Of a DNA stretch of 64,000 bases, positions 26,549 through 35,443 are shown piece after piece. The position numbers and the translations under genes were made by a program. A model generated the notes under the pieces. That model was given only the letters and a program-made list of their open reading frames with translations. It was not told where the DNA came from and searched no databases. Numbering within the stretch: the first letter of the stretch is position 1; every line of letters starts with the position of its first letter. This DNA comes from Paraburkholderia antibiotica (lineage in GTDB: Bacteria > Pseudomonadota > Gammaproteobacteria > Burkholderiales > Burkholderiaceae), in contig NZ_JABBFZ010000003.1 of assembly GCF_012927125.1 (NCBI RefSeq), forward strand, positions 434,001 through 498,000, in the 5' to 3' direction.

Positions 26549-27796
26549 ATGAAATTTCGCGCGATCATGGGCGCTCTGTGCGCTGCGGGTCTGATGTGTG
26601 GCGTGTCGGCGGTGCAGGCTGCCGAGTCGGTCGAAGTTCTGCACTGGTGGACTTCGGGCGGTGAATCGAAGGCCGTCGGCGTCCTCAAGGACGACATGAC
26701 GAAGCAGGGTTACACGTGGAAGGACTTCGCGGTCGCGGGCGGCGCAGGCGCGGCAGCGATGACGGCACTGAAGACGCAGGTGATCTCGGGCAACGCACCG
26801 AGCGCCGCGCAGATCAAGGGTCCGCTGATCCAGGACTGGGCTTCGCAGGGCGTGCTGGTGCCGATCGACTCCGTCGCGGGCGACTGGAAAAAGAACCTGC
26901 CGCCGGAAATCGACAAGATCATGCATGCGGACGGCCACTATGTCGCCGCACCGTTCTCCGTGCACCGCGTGAACTGGCTGTACATCAACAAGGCTGCGCT
27001 CGACAAGGCCGGCGGCAAGGTGCCGACCACGTGGCCTGAATTCTTCGCGGTCGCCGACAAGATGAAAGCCGCGGGCATCCAGCCGATCGCGATGGGCGGC
27101 CAGCCGTGGCAAGACCTGACGCTGTGGGAGGACGTGGTGCTGTCGCAAGGCGCGGACTTCTACAAGAAGGCGCTGGTCGACCTCGACGAGAAGACCCTGA
27201 CCTCGGACAAGATGGTCGGCGTGTTCGACACGGTCCGCAAGATCCAGGGCTACTTCGACGCGGGTCGCACGGGCCGTGACTGGAACCTCGCTACGGCGAT
27301 GGTCATCAACGGCAAGGCCGGCATGCAGTTCATGGGCGACTGGGCGAAGGGCGAATTCACCAACGCCGGCAAGAAGTCGGGTTCGGACTTCATCTGCGCA
27401 GCCGTACCGGGCACCGAAAAGGCCTACACGTTCAACGTCGACTCGTTCGTGTTCTTCCAGCAGAAGGGCCAGAAGGCAGCAACGCCGGGACAGCTCGCGC
27501 TCGCGAAGACGATCATGTCGCCGGCGTTCCAGGAGCAGTTCAGCCTGTACAAGGGGTCGATCCCGGTGCGTCTCGGCGTGCCGATGGACAAGTTCGACGA
27601 TTGCGCGAAGAAGTCGTACGCGGATGAGCAGGTCGCGATCAAGGCCGGCGGCTATGTGCCGTCGCTCGCTCACGGCATGGCTCAGCCGGACGCCGCAGCC
27701 GGCGCGATCTCCGACGTCGTCACGAAGTTCATGAACTCGCAGCAGGATTCGAAGACCGCGGTTCAGGCGCTCGCGAAGGCAGCGAAGACGAAGTAA
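26549..27796 (+). CDS. gtsA: Sugar ABC transporter substrate-binding protein (glucose/mannose type)
   Basis: 415-residue periplasmic binding protein of the extracellular solute-binding family 1. Sec signal peptide at residues 1-24/25 (VSAVQA-AES), then VEVLHWWTSGGES near 28-40, characteristic of the Pseudomonas GtsA/GlcE glucose-binding group, and WGDW-type ligand-loop residues (MQFMGDWAKGEF). Start ATG 26549 behind GGAGGAG. It is the first gene of a four-gene importer. A spacer of about 225 bases before the first permease gene holds a GTCCGC/GCGGAC hairpin (27859-27885). Sugar assignment rests on similarity and on adjacency to zwf-pgl-glk. Confidence 0.88.
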   Translation: MKFRAIMGALCAAGLMCGVSAVQAAESVEVLHWWTSGGESKAVGVLKDDMTKQGYTWKDFAVAGGAGAAAMTALKTQVISGNAPSAAQIKGPLIQDWASQGVLVPIDSVAGDWKKNLPPEIDKIMHADGHYVAAPFSVHRVNWLYINKAALDKAGGKVPTTWPEFFAVADKMKAAGIQPIAMGGQPWQDLTLWEDVVLSQGADFYKKALVDLDEKTLTSDKMVGVFDTVRKIQGYFDAGRTGRDWNLATAMVINGKAGMQFMGDWAKGEFTNAGKKSGSDFICAAVPGTEKAYTFNVDSFVFFQQKGQKAATPGQLALAKTIMSPAFQEQFSLYKGSIPVRLGVPMDKFDDCAKKSYADEQVAIKAGGYVPSLAHGMAQPDAAAGAISDVVTKFMNSQQDSKTAVQALAKAAKTK

Positions 27797-28022
27797 GCGC
27801 CCGGTAAGCGCAACAGGCGAAGCAGGGTGCCCGGTAGTTGTTGTATGACGCGCCGGGCGTCCGCTTCGGGCCGCCGCGCGCGGACCCTCGTGCGGTATCG
27901 GTAGCGAGGTTCGGCGCACGGCGGCTTTACCCCGGTTTTATGAAGTCACATCCAGGCCGTCGCGGTCTCGCGCCATGCGCGCGCGAAGCGCCACACGGCA
28001 CAGTTTCAGCAGGAGTCGAGTA

Positions 28023-28961
28023 GTGACTGCTTCCATCAGCGGAAACGGGAAAACGGCCTCCGCCGCCCGCCGCGCGTCGCCCATGGCGGCCCTTGCCGAT
28101 CGCTATATTCCGAAGCTGGTGCTCGCGCCCAGTGTCATCATCAGCCTGATCTTCGTGTATGGCTTCATCGCCATTACCGGCTATCTGTCGCTGTCCACCT
28201 CGCGGCTGATGCCGCGTTGGGAGTTCGCCGGTCTCGACCGCTATCGCGAACTGTTCGACAACGACGTGTTCTGGACCTCGGCCGCGAATCTCGGCTGGTT
28301 CGGCATTCCGTTCATCGCTATCTGTATCGGTCTCGGCCTGTTCCTCGCGATCCTGCTCGATCAGCAGATCCGCAACGAAGGCGCGCTGCGCGCCGTGTTC
28401 CTGTACCCGATGGCGCTGTCGTTCATCGTGACCGGTACCGCGTGGCAATGGATTCTGACGCCGAGCATCGGCATCGAGAAAGTGTTCAACGACTGGGGCT
28501 GGACGAGCTTCTCGTTCAACTGGCTCGGCGACCCTGACAAGGCGATCTTCTGTATCGTGATCGCGGCGGTCTGGCAGTCCACCGGCTTCGTGATGGCGCT
28601 GTTCCTCGCCGGTTTGCGCGGCGTCGACGGCGAAATCTTCAAGGCCGCGCAGATGGACGGCGCAGGCTTGCCGACCATCTATCGCAAGATCGTGATTCCG
28701 AGCATGCGGCCGGTGTTCTTCTCCGTGCTGCTGATTCTCTGCCACATCACCATCAAGACCTTCGACCTCGTCGTCGCGCTGACCGCGGGCGGCCCGGGTA
28801 CGTCGTCGTCGCTGCCGGCTATCTTCATGTACACGTTTTCGTTCAATCGCGGGCAGCTCGGCGTCGGCGCGGCCTCGTCGATGATGATGCTCGCTACCGT
28901 GGTGGCCGTGCTCGTGCCGCTGATGTATCTGGAATCGAGGAGCACCCGCAATGCAGCCTAA
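28023..28961 (+). CDS. gtsB: Sugar ABC transporter permease 1
   Basis: 312-residue inner-membrane permease of the MalF-like sugar family, with about six membrane segments and the EAA-type cytoplasmic loop FKAAQMDGAGLPTIYRKIVIPSMRP (quoted in part) that docks on the ATPase. I chose GTG 28023 with AGGAG about 9 bases upstream; the longer frame from 27975 begins with an Arg/Ser-rich stretch outside the family. It overlaps the next permease gene by 11 bases, so the two are translationally coupled. Confidence 0.87.
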   Translation: MTASISGNGKTASAARRASPMAALADRYIPKLVLAPSVIISLIFVYGFIAITGYLSLSTSRLMPRWEFAGLDRYRELFDNDVFWTSAANLGWFGIPFIAICIGLGLFLAILLDQQIRNEGALRAVFLYPMALSFIVTGTAWQWILTPSIGIEKVFNDWGWTSFSFNWLGDPDKAIFCIVIAAVWQSTGFVMALFLAGLRGVDGEIFKAAQMDGAGLPTIYRKIVIPSMRPVFFSVLLILCHITIKTFDLVVALTAGGPGTSSSLPAIFMYTFSFNRGQLGVGAASSMMMLATVVAVLVPLMYLESRSTRNAA

Positions 28962-29808
28962 GATGACGATGAGCCGTGCCGTCATTTACGCGGCCCTGAT
29001 TCTGTTCGCCCTGTATTTCCTGTTTCCGCTGTACGTGATGCTGTCGACGTCGTTCAAGGACATCGACCAGTTGCGCAGCGGCAACCTGCTGACGCCGCCG
29101 TCGCACTGGACCTTTGCGCCGTGGATCAAGGCGTGGAGCGGCGCCTGCACCGGCGTGCGCTGCGACGGCATGCAGCCGTTCTTCATGAACTCGGTGCGCA
29201 TGGTGATTCCGGCCGTGCTGATCTCGTCGATCATCGGCGCGTTCAACGGCTATGTGCTCACGCACTGGCGTTTCCGTGGCGCCGATCCGATCTTCACGAT
29301 GCTGCTGGTCGGCTGCTTCATTCCGTTCCAGGCGATCCTGCTGCCGATGGCGCGCTTCGAAGGCATGATGGGCCTGTCGAACACGACGACGGGCCTGGTG
29401 CTGGTGCACGTGATCTACGGGATCGCGTTCACCACGATGTTCTTCCGCAACTTCTACGTCAGCATTCCTGCCGAACTCGTGAAGGCCGCGCGGATCGACG
29501 GTGCGGGTTTCTTCACGATCTTCACGAAGATCCTGCTGCCGGTGTCGCTGCCGATCTTCATGGTGTGCCTGATCTGGCAATTCACGCAGATCTGGAACGA
29601 CTTCCTGTTCGGTATCGTGTTCTCCGGCGTCGATTCGATGCCGATCACGGTGGCGCTGAACAACCTCGTGAACACCTCGACCGGCGTGAAGGAATACAAC
29701 GTGGACATGGCCGGCGCGATCATCGCGGCGCTGCCCACGCTGCTCGTCTACATCATCGCCGGACGTTACTTCGTGCGCGGCCTGACCGCGGGCGCGGTGA
29801 AGGGCTAA
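28951..29808 (+). CDS. gtsC: Sugar ABC transporter permease 2
   Basis: 285-residue MalG-like inner-membrane permease. The first membrane segment is about residues 10-30 (VIYAALILFALYFLFPLYV), and the EAA loop, VKAARIDGAGFFTIFTKILLPVSLP in part, lies at about 178-202. It pairs with the preceding permease to form the channel. Start ATG 28951 lies inside the end of the upstream gene. A strong hairpin follows 11 bases after the stop, before the ATPase gene. Confidence 0.9.
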   Translation: MQPKMTMSRAVIYAALILFALYFLFPLYVMLSTSFKDIDQLRSGNLLTPPSHWTFAPWIKAWSGACTGVRCDGMQPFFMNSVRMVIPAVLISSIIGAFNGYVLTHWRFRGADPIFTMLLVGCFIPFQAILLPMARFEGMMGLSNTTTGLVLVHVIYGIAFTTMFFRNFYVSIPAELVKAARIDGAGFFTIFTKILLPVSLPIFMVCLIWQFTQIWNDFLFGIVFSGVDSMPITVALNNLVNTSTGVKEYNVDMAGAIIAALPTLLVYIIAGRYFVRGLTAGAVKG

Positions 29809-29819
29809 ATCATCCTGGA

Positions 29820-29854
29820 GCGACGGCGGTGCACGGAACCCGTGGCGCCGTCGC
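29820..29854 (+). other. Strong RNA hairpin between permease and ATPase genes
   Basis: Nested inverted repeat: GCGACGGCG / CGCCGTCGC (29820-29828 and 29846-29854) around CACGG-AAC-CCGTG (29832-29844). There is no T tract, so it is not a classic terminator. It may act as an RNA-stability or processing element that sets relative expression within the operon. Confidence 0.7.
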
Positions 29855-29901
29855 CTGACAAGACGTTTTCAGGCAGTACCAGAAACTAGAGGATTCACAG
29901 C

Positions 29902-31017
29902 ATGGCAAGCCTTTCCATCCGTGACGTGTACAAGACCTACCCGAACGGGGTGCCGGTTCTGAAGGGTGTCAACATCGACATCGAAGACGGTCAGTTCCTG
30001 ATTCTGGTCGGCGGCTCGGGCTGCGGTAAGTCGACGCTGCTCAACATGATCGCCGGTCTCGAAACCGTGACCAAGGGCGAGATCCAGATCGACGGCAAGA
30101 CGGTGAACAACCTGTCGCCGAAAGATCGCGACATCGCGATGGTGTTCCAGTCGTACGCGCTGTATCCGTCGATGACGGTGCGCGAGAACATCTCGTTCGG
30201 CCTGAATATCCGCAAGGTGCCGAAGCAGGAGCAGGCGCAGATTGTGGACCGCGTGTCGAATACGCTGCAGATCACGCACCTGCTCGATCGCAAGCCGGGT
30301 CAACTGTCCGGCGGCCAGCGCCAGCGCGTGGCGATGGGCCGTGCGCTCGCGCGCGATCCGGTGATGTTCCTGTTCGACGAGCCGCTGTCGAACCTCGACG
30401 CAAAGCTGCGTATCGAGATGCGCTCGGAAATCAAGCTGCTGCATCAGCGCCTCGGCACGACGATCGTCTACGTGACGCACGACCAGATCGAAGCGATGAC
30501 GCTCGGCGATCGCATCGCGGTGATGAAGGACGGCATCGTCCAGCAGTTCGGCGCGCCGCAGGACATCTACGACTCGCCGTCGAATCTGTTCGTCGCGGGC
30601 TTCATCGGCGCGCCGCCGATGAACTTCATCGAAGGCAAGCTGGTCGAGCAGGGCTCGGGCGTTGGCATCGAACTCGATACGGGCGTCGCGCGCAAGGTGC
30701 TGGTGCTGCCGTTCGAGTCGTCGAAGGTGCGCTCGCACATCGGCAGCAACGTGATTCTCGGCCTGCGCCCGGAACGCATCACCGATGCGCGCGGCGCGCA
30801 CGGCGATGACGGCAAGCTGCAGCGGATCGAAGTGAAGGTCGACGTGATCGAGCCGACCGGCCCGGACACGCTGGTGTTCGCGCAGATCAACGGCAAGCGC
30901 GTGGTGAGCCGCGTGCACCCGGCGTCGAACCCGCAGCCGCTCGCGAACGCGACGCTGCTGTTCGATACGTCGAAGGCGGTGCTGTTCGATCCGACCAACG
31001 AAGAGCGGATTGCGTAA
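29902..31017 (+). CDS. gtsD: Sugar ABC transporter ATP-binding protein
   Basis: 371-residue MalK/UgpC-type ATPase. Walker A GGSGCGKST at 37-45, signature LSGGQ at 135-139, Walker B FLFDEP at 156-161, and the His switch in YVTHDQ. The C-terminal TOBE/MalK regulatory domain (about 240-371) can interact with regulators or carry inhibition. Start ATG 29902. It energises uptake through the two permeases upstream and is the last gene of the operon, followed by a bidirectional terminator. Confidence 0.93.
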   Translation: MASLSIRDVYKTYPNGVPVLKGVNIDIEDGQFLILVGGSGCGKSTLLNMIAGLETVTKGEIQIDGKTVNNLSPKDRDIAMVFQSYALYPSMTVRENISFGLNIRKVPKQEQAQIVDRVSNTLQITHLLDRKPGQLSGGQRQRVAMGRALARDPVMFLFDEPLSNLDAKLRIEMRSEIKLLHQRLGTTIVYVTHDQIEAMTLGDRIAVMKDGIVQQFGAPQDIYDSPSNLFVAGFIGAPPMNFIEGKLVEQGSGVGIELDTGVARKVLVLPFESSKVRSHIGSNVILGLRPERITDARGAHGDDGKLQRIEVKVDVIEPTGPDTLVFAQINGKRVVSRVHPASNPQPLANATLLFDTSKAVLFDPTNEERIA

Positions 31018-31060
31018 GCGTTAGCTGTATCGTTGCTTCCGTCGCTTCGGCACGGACGAA

Positions 31061-31097
31061 GAAAAACCCCATGCGTTGAAGAGCGCGTGGGGTTTTG
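31061..31097. terminator. Bidirectional terminator, sugar operon / LysR gene
   Basis: AAAAACCCCATGCG / CGCGTGGGGTTTT hairpin (arms about 31062-31075 and 31084-31096, one mismatch) with A and T tracts on either side, between the convergent ATPase and LysR genes. Confidence 0.88.
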
Positions 31098-31142
31098 TTT
31101 TTGTGGCCGGTGCGGTGCGGTGCGCGGCGCGGCGTGAACGCG

Positions 31143-32063
31143 TTACGCCGTTTCGGGCAGACGCAGATCCGGATGATTGCCCGCGAGCTCGCTGACCCAG
31201 TCGATGAACGCGCGCAGCCGCGAGCTCAGATTGCGGCGATGCGCGTACAGGATCGACAGTGGCGTGCCGGGGCTCGGGTAGTCGCCGAGAATCTCGGTAA
31301 GCGCGCCTTGCTCGATCAGCTCGGCAACCATGAAGCGCGACGGCTGGATGATGCCGTGGCCGAGCACGCCGGCGGTGATGTACACGGAGCCGTCGTTGAC
31401 CGCGAGCGTGCTGCTCATCGCGACGCGCTCGATCTCGCCGTTCACTTCGTATTCGAACGGGAAAGTCCGGCCGCTGCGCGCTGACACGTAATTCACCGCG
31501 CGATGTGCGGCGAGTTCGTCGAGCGTCGTCGGCGTGCCGTATTTCTTCAGGTACGCGGGCGACGCGCACGTGACGATGCGCGCGAGGCCGATGCGTTTGG
31601 CGACGAGGCTCGATTCCTCCGGCGTGCCCATCCGGATCACGCAATCGACGCCGTCCTGGATCAGATCGATGTTGCGATCCGCGAGTCCGAGGCGTACGTC
31701 GATCTGCGGGTACTGGCCGTAGAAATCGTCGAGTGCGGGCAACAGCAGCGAGCGCGCGAGCGTGCCCGACGTATCGACGCGAATCGTGCCGGCCGGATTC
31801 TCGCGTTTGTTCGACAGCGACGATTCCGCGTCGGCGACGTCGGCGAGGATGCGCACGCAGCGCTCGTAGAACGACGCGCCGTCTTCGGTCACGCTGACCT
31901 GGCGGGTCGAACGGTTCAGGAGCCGCACGCCGACGTGTTCCTCGAGCGCCTGGATCGTGCGGCTGACTTTCGCGCGCGGCAGGTCGAGCGATTCCGATAC
32001 CTTGGTGAAGCTGTTCGCTTCGACCACGCGCGTGAAGATCTCCATCGCTTCGAAACGGTCCAT
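31143..32063 (-). CDS. LysR-family transcriptional regulator
   Basis: 306-residue LTTR. The N-terminal winged helix-turn-helix (about 1-62: MDRFEAMEIFTRVVEANSFTKVSESLDLPRAKVSRTIQALE, quoted in part) is followed by the linker helix and a type-2 periplasmic-binding-like effector domain (about 90-300). It resembles the CrgA/DsdC-like group active on nearby genes, but no effector can be named. I chose ATG 32063; the frame continues 84 codons upstream without conserved features. It is divergent from the unrecognised gene at 32266, with 202 bases between, so that gene is its most likely local target. Confidence 0.9.
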   Translation of the reverse strand: MDRFEAMEIFTRVVEANSFTKVSESLDLPRAKVSRTIQALEEHVGVRLLNRSTRQVSVTEDGASFYERCVRILADVADAESSLSNKRENPAGTIRVDTSGTLARSLLLPALDDFYGQYPQIDVRLGLADRNIDLIQDGVDCVIRMGTPEESSLVAKRIGLARIVTCASPAYLKKYGTPTTLDELAAHRAVNYVSARSGRTFPFEYEVNGEIERVAMSSTLAVNDGSVYITAGVLGHGIIQPSRFMVAELIEQGALTEILGDYPSPGTPLSILYAHRRNLSSRLRAFIDWVSELAGNHPDLRLPETA

Positions 32064-32265
32064 GGCGTGCCTTGTGGTGGTGGGTGAAAGCCTGCGGGTT
32101 ACCTGGCGATGCGAATTGAGTGCGATATTTGCCCCGTTTTCGCGGTGGGGCATGCCTGCGGCATAAAGAGTACTCAGATTGGCGGGAACAGTCACGTTTC
32201 GTGCGGTTTTGCGATGGAGATTGCGGTAGATTGGTCGGCCGCTCCCACCACAAAAAGGTATTCGA

Positions 32266-33414
32266 ATGCTGGACGACAGAGACGTTAGCGCGAGAGTGCG
32301 GGACATTCGCGACACGCTGGCGCAATACTACGAAGCCTCGCAGGAGGCGTTGCAGCAGCACGCCAGCCTGCCGGACGAGGATGACATCGCCGATCACATC
32401 GAGGCCGATCCGGTGCGCGAGGCGACGATCGACGGCTGGAAGTCCGAGCTTCACAAGCTCATGCATGTGCTTCAGGAGAGCATCGACGCGCAGTTGACGG
32501 CGAACGGCCCGAACGACTCGGAAGTCGAGCGTTTGCAGATAGAACTCGACGCCGCCGAAGAGTTGAACGACGGGCTCCACTCCCGCAATTACGGTCTGCT
32601 CGGCGATGGTCCGGAAGACGAAGAGCTGCTGGAAGCAGATGCTGCGGACGAAGAGCCGGACGACGAAGAGCCGGCTTGCACCGCGAGCGCCGGCGCCGAC
32701 CGGTCCTTTGAAACGATGTCGCGGCTGTCTATCACGGCATTCAACGCGCTCGTCAAGGAGCCGCTGCAAAAGCTGCTGCAGGGCGAGATTTTCAGCGTCG
32801 AGGCGGAAGCCAACGGCGGCAGCGCCGTCGCGAAGGTGTTGGACCAGTCCGCTTCGTCCGATCTCGTCGTGCGATACAGCCAGGCCGGCGCGTTGTACAC
32901 GGCGGCCAGCCGGATCCGCTTTCTGAAGCCGCGCACCGGTACGGGCAAAAAGCCGTTCGAGGCGTCGGTGACGCTGAGAAATACGGTCAAGGGTTCCTAT
33001 GACTTCACCGAGATCAACAAGCTTTACCGCGCGGTGAAGCTGTTCCGGTCCGGACATCCGGTCATCCTGCCGCGCTACCTGTGCGCCGCGCGGGTGTTCA
33101 GGGACGCCGCCGGCGAGCCCGAGCGGCTTTACGATTTGCTCGTGCTGGAGACGGTGCCGTTCATCGAACATTGCTTCGAGACAAACGCGCTCGATTTGCC
33201 GAAGCTGCGCCGGGACTTCGAGCTGAAACTGAAGGCTCTCAGCTGGAAGCAAAAAAACGATCCGAAACGCAAAGACATCGAAGTGAACCTCGAGCCGAAG
33301 CAGAGGGAATGGGTGGGAATCCGCGAGTTCGATGGCAACAGTTTCCTGTTCGTCAATAAAACATACCTCGAACAGAACGGGCTCCCGCACCTGTATCAGG
33401 TGGTTGCGCAATAG
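32266..33414 (+). CDS. Unrecognised 382-residue cytoplasmic protein
   Basis: No family recognised. The N-terminal part (about 1-110) is helical and acidic (RDIRDTLAQYYEASQEALQQ region). A very acidic linker follows (about 115-142, with runs such as EDEELLEADAADEEPDDEEP). The C-terminal globular part (about 148-382) is mixed alpha/beta and richer in Lys/Arg, with segments such as RFLKPRTGTGKKPFEASVTL and FDGNSFLFVNKTYLEQNG. It has no signal peptide and no membrane segment. Start ATG 32266 with weak AAGG upstream. Codon choice appears less strictly GC-ending than in neighbours, compatible with acquired DNA. It stands alone between a LysR gene and a GST gene. Confidence 0.8.
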   Translation: MLDDRDVSARVRDIRDTLAQYYEASQEALQQHASLPDEDDIADHIEADPVREATIDGWKSELHKLMHVLQESIDAQLTANGPNDSEVERLQIELDAAEELNDGLHSRNYGLLGDGPEDEELLEADAADEEPDDEEPACTASAGADRSFETMSRLSITAFNALVKEPLQKLLQGEIFSVEAEANGGSAVAKVLDQSASSDLVVRYSQAGALYTAASRIRFLKPRTGTGKKPFEASVTLRNTVKGSYDFTEINKLYRAVKLFRSGHPVILPRYLCAARVFRDAAGEPERLYDLLVLETVPFIEHCFETNALDLPKLRRDFELKLKALSWKQKNDPKRKDIEVNLEPKQREWVGIREFDGNSFLFVNKTYLEQNGLPHLYQVVAQ

Positions 33415-33471
33415 GCATCGCGCCGGGGCGAGCTGGGCGCGCGGGCCGCGCGCGTTGGCGCAGCCTTTCGC

Positions 33472-34131
33472 TCAATCCCGATCCGGCGCGCCCAGCGGAA
33501 ACAGCGGCCGGTACGGCCGCGCTTCATCGACCGCGCGCGCGAACGACGGCCGCGCGAGCAGCCGTTGCCGGTACGCGCGTACGTGCGCGAACGCCGGGTC
33601 GATCGGATGGGTCCAGTCGGCGTAGAACAGGAACGGCGCGGCGGCGCAGTCGGCGAGGGTGAAGTGCTCGCCCACGGCCCATTCGCGCCCGGCCATCCGT
33701 TTGTCGAGCCATGCGTACGCGGTGTCGAGCATCGCGCGCGCATCGGCGACGCCGCGCGCGTCGCGTTCCGTCGCCTCGCGCATGCTGTCGAAGACGATCT
33801 TCTGCTGCGGCGTCGAAATGTAGTTGTCGAAGAAGCGGTCCATCATGCGGACTTCGAGCGCGACGCGCGGATCGGCCGGCACGAGCGCAACCGGCCCCGG
33901 GTGATACAGGCCCAGATATTCGATGATGATGCTCGCCTCGATCACGGTGCGCTCGCCGTCGACCAGCACCGGGAAGCGCTTGATCGGCCACAGCGCGGCG
34001 AATTCGGCCATGATTTGCGGGTCGTCGTACGCGAGCTTGCGCATCTCGAACGGCGTGCCGTTTTCGTAGAGCGCGGTCAGGGCCTTCTGGCAGTACGAGG
34101 AGAACGGGTGGGCATAGAGTTGCAGGGGCAT
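33472..34131 (-). CDS. Glutathione S-transferase family protein
   Basis: 219-residue cytosolic GST-like protein. Thioredoxin-fold N-terminal domain (about 1-78: LYAHPFSSYCQKALTALYENG, quoted in part, with Ser/Tyr/Cys near the glutathione thiol; cis-Pro and EASIIIEYLG at about 64-73) and an all-helical C-terminal domain (about 90-205). I chose ATG 34131 (MPLQLYAHPF) with AAGGTGAT just upstream; the frame extends far upstream but only through the tandem repeat. The substrate is unknown and no detoxification pathway genes are adjacent. Confidence 0.92.
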   Translation of the reverse strand: MPLQLYAHPFSSYCQKALTALYENGTPFEMRKLAYDDPQIMAEFAALWPIKRFPVLVDGERTVIEASIIIEYLGLYHPGPVALVPADPRVALEVRMMDRFFDNYISTPQQKIVFDSMREATERDARGVADARAMLDTAYAWLDKRMAGREWAVGEHFTLADCAAAPFLFYADWTHPIDPAFAHVRAYRQRLLARPSFARAVDEARPYRPLFPLGAPDRD

Positions 34132-34270
34132 CGCGATCACCTTTGATGGTTGCACTGCGCACTGTACGCGGTGGCCACGACGGCCTTCGCGCAACGGCCA
34201 CCATGGCCGTTTACCCGACGACGAACGACGGCTGCGAAAATCGACAGCTTTTGCAAAGAGTACTGGCGCC

Positions 34271-34422
34271 GATGCGCCGATGTGCCGATGTGCCGATGTG
34301 CCGATGTGCCGATGTGCCGATGCGCCGATGCGCCGATGCGCCGATGCGCCGGATGCGCCGGATGCGCCGGATGCGCCAAACGCGCCAAACGCGCCAAACG
34401 CGCCAAACGCGCCAAACGCGCG
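34271..34422. repeat. Composite 8-bp and 9-bp tandem repeat
   Basis: Eighteen units in three blocks. Block one is ten 8-bp units: one GATGCGCC, five GATGTGCC, four GATGCGCC (34271-34350). Block two is three 9-bp GGATGCGCC units (34351-34377). Block three is five 9-bp AAACGCGCC units, the last ending CG (34378-34422). It lies in the gap between the Smr-like and GST genes. The open frames crossing it on both strands are repeat artefacts. It should be prone to slippage and so variable between strains. Confidence 0.95.
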
Positions 34423-34523
34423 CGAGACTGCGCAGATCAAGGCCGACGCATAGCGCCGTGCCTGATCCGGCGATTCACCGTGTCCAGGCTCGCTCGCGGC
34501 TACGGGCCCGGCGGTTCCAGCGT

Positions 34524-35300
34524 TCAGCCCTTCGCTTGCGTTCCCTGCACCCCGTGCGCCGGCAATGCCCCCGGCTGCAACAGCACGACCACCGCGCCGG
34601 CGCCCCCATCGTGCGGGCGGGCCTGGCAGAACGCGATGACCTCCGACTTCTGCACGAGCCACGCGCGCACCTTGCCCTTCAGCACCGGTTCCTTGCCGAT
34701 CGACCCGAGTCCCTTGCCATGAATCACGCGCAGGCAACGCAGGCCGCGCTTCACCGATTCGCGGATGAATTCCGCGAGCGCCTCACGCGCTTCCTCGCGC
34801 CGCATGCCGTGCAGGTCGATCTGCGCCTGCACGATCCAGTCACCGCGCCGCAGCTTGCGCACGACGTCGCGGCTAACGCCCGGGCGGCAATACGATAGCG
34901 TCTCGTCGGTTTCGAGCAGCACTTCGGGGTCGAATTCGTCGGAGATCGCTTCGTGCAGCACCGCTTCTTCGTCGAGCAGGGTTTGCACCGGCAGCGGCGG
35001 CGGGGGATTGCGTGTGAGCGTGGCGCGCGGCGGCATCGCCAGCGGCGCGACTTCACCGATCTCGCGGCGGAACAGATCGGCGTCGGCGGCTGCTTCGCGC
35101 TGCGCCGCTTTGGCCATGGCCTGCTCGCGTTCGCGGCGCTGCGCATCGCCCTTCAACGCGTCGCGCAACGCGCCGAGCCCGGCGAGTCCCGTCGCGCGTT
35201 CGAGCTTCGGCGCGGCGGCGGGCGCAACCGGCGCGGGCGCGGGTCGCGCGGCGGTAGGCGGGCGTTTCGGTTCGTTCGGATGGGGCTGGTTCTTCGGCAT
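34524..35300 (-). CDS. Smr/MutS2-C-terminal-domain protein
   Basis: 258-residue protein with a Pro/Ala-rich disordered N-terminus (about 1-40), a charged helical middle and a C-terminal Smr domain (about 155-245), with DLHGM at 162-166, HGKG at 194-197 and a GGAGAVVVLL strand. Stand-alone Smr proteins have nicking-nuclease or RNA-cleavage activity; whether this one cuts DNA or RNA is not visible. Start ATG 35300. Residues after about 250 follow the family end. The gene lies downstream of trxB on the same strand, with the trxB terminator between. Confidence 0.9.
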   Translation of the reverse strand: MPKNQPHPNEPKRPPTAARPAPAPVAPAAAPKLERATGLAGLGALRDALKGDAQRREREQAMAKAAQREAAADADLFRREIGEVAPLAMPPRATLTRNPPPPLPVQTLLDEEAVLHEAISDEFDPEVLLETDETLSYCRPGVSRDVVRKLRRGDWIVQAQIDLHGMRREEAREALAEFIRESVKRGLRCLRVIHGKGLGSIGKEPVLKGKVRAWLVQKSEVIAFCQARPHDGGAGAVVVLLQPGALPAHGVQGTQAKG

Positions 35301-35443
35301 GGCGGCAATACGGGCGGAAAGGTCAATCGATGGCGCGGGGTTGCCGGGCGCGGCGTCGGATGCGTTGCGAGAGCAAAGCGCGAAAAAACGAAAGCGCCGT
35401 GCGCATGCCGGGCGTCCACGTACCGCGCAACCGCGACGAACAT

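Noticed and set aside
34271..34422. Possible CRISPR array
   Set aside because: Units are 8-9 bp and directly adjacent with no spacers; it is a simple tandem repeat.
33472..34737. 421-codon minus-strand frame that extends the GST N-terminus through the tandem repeat into the Smr gene
   Set aside because: The extension is pure repeat translation (GAFGAF, HIGASAHR); GST family start and ribosome-binding site are at 34131.
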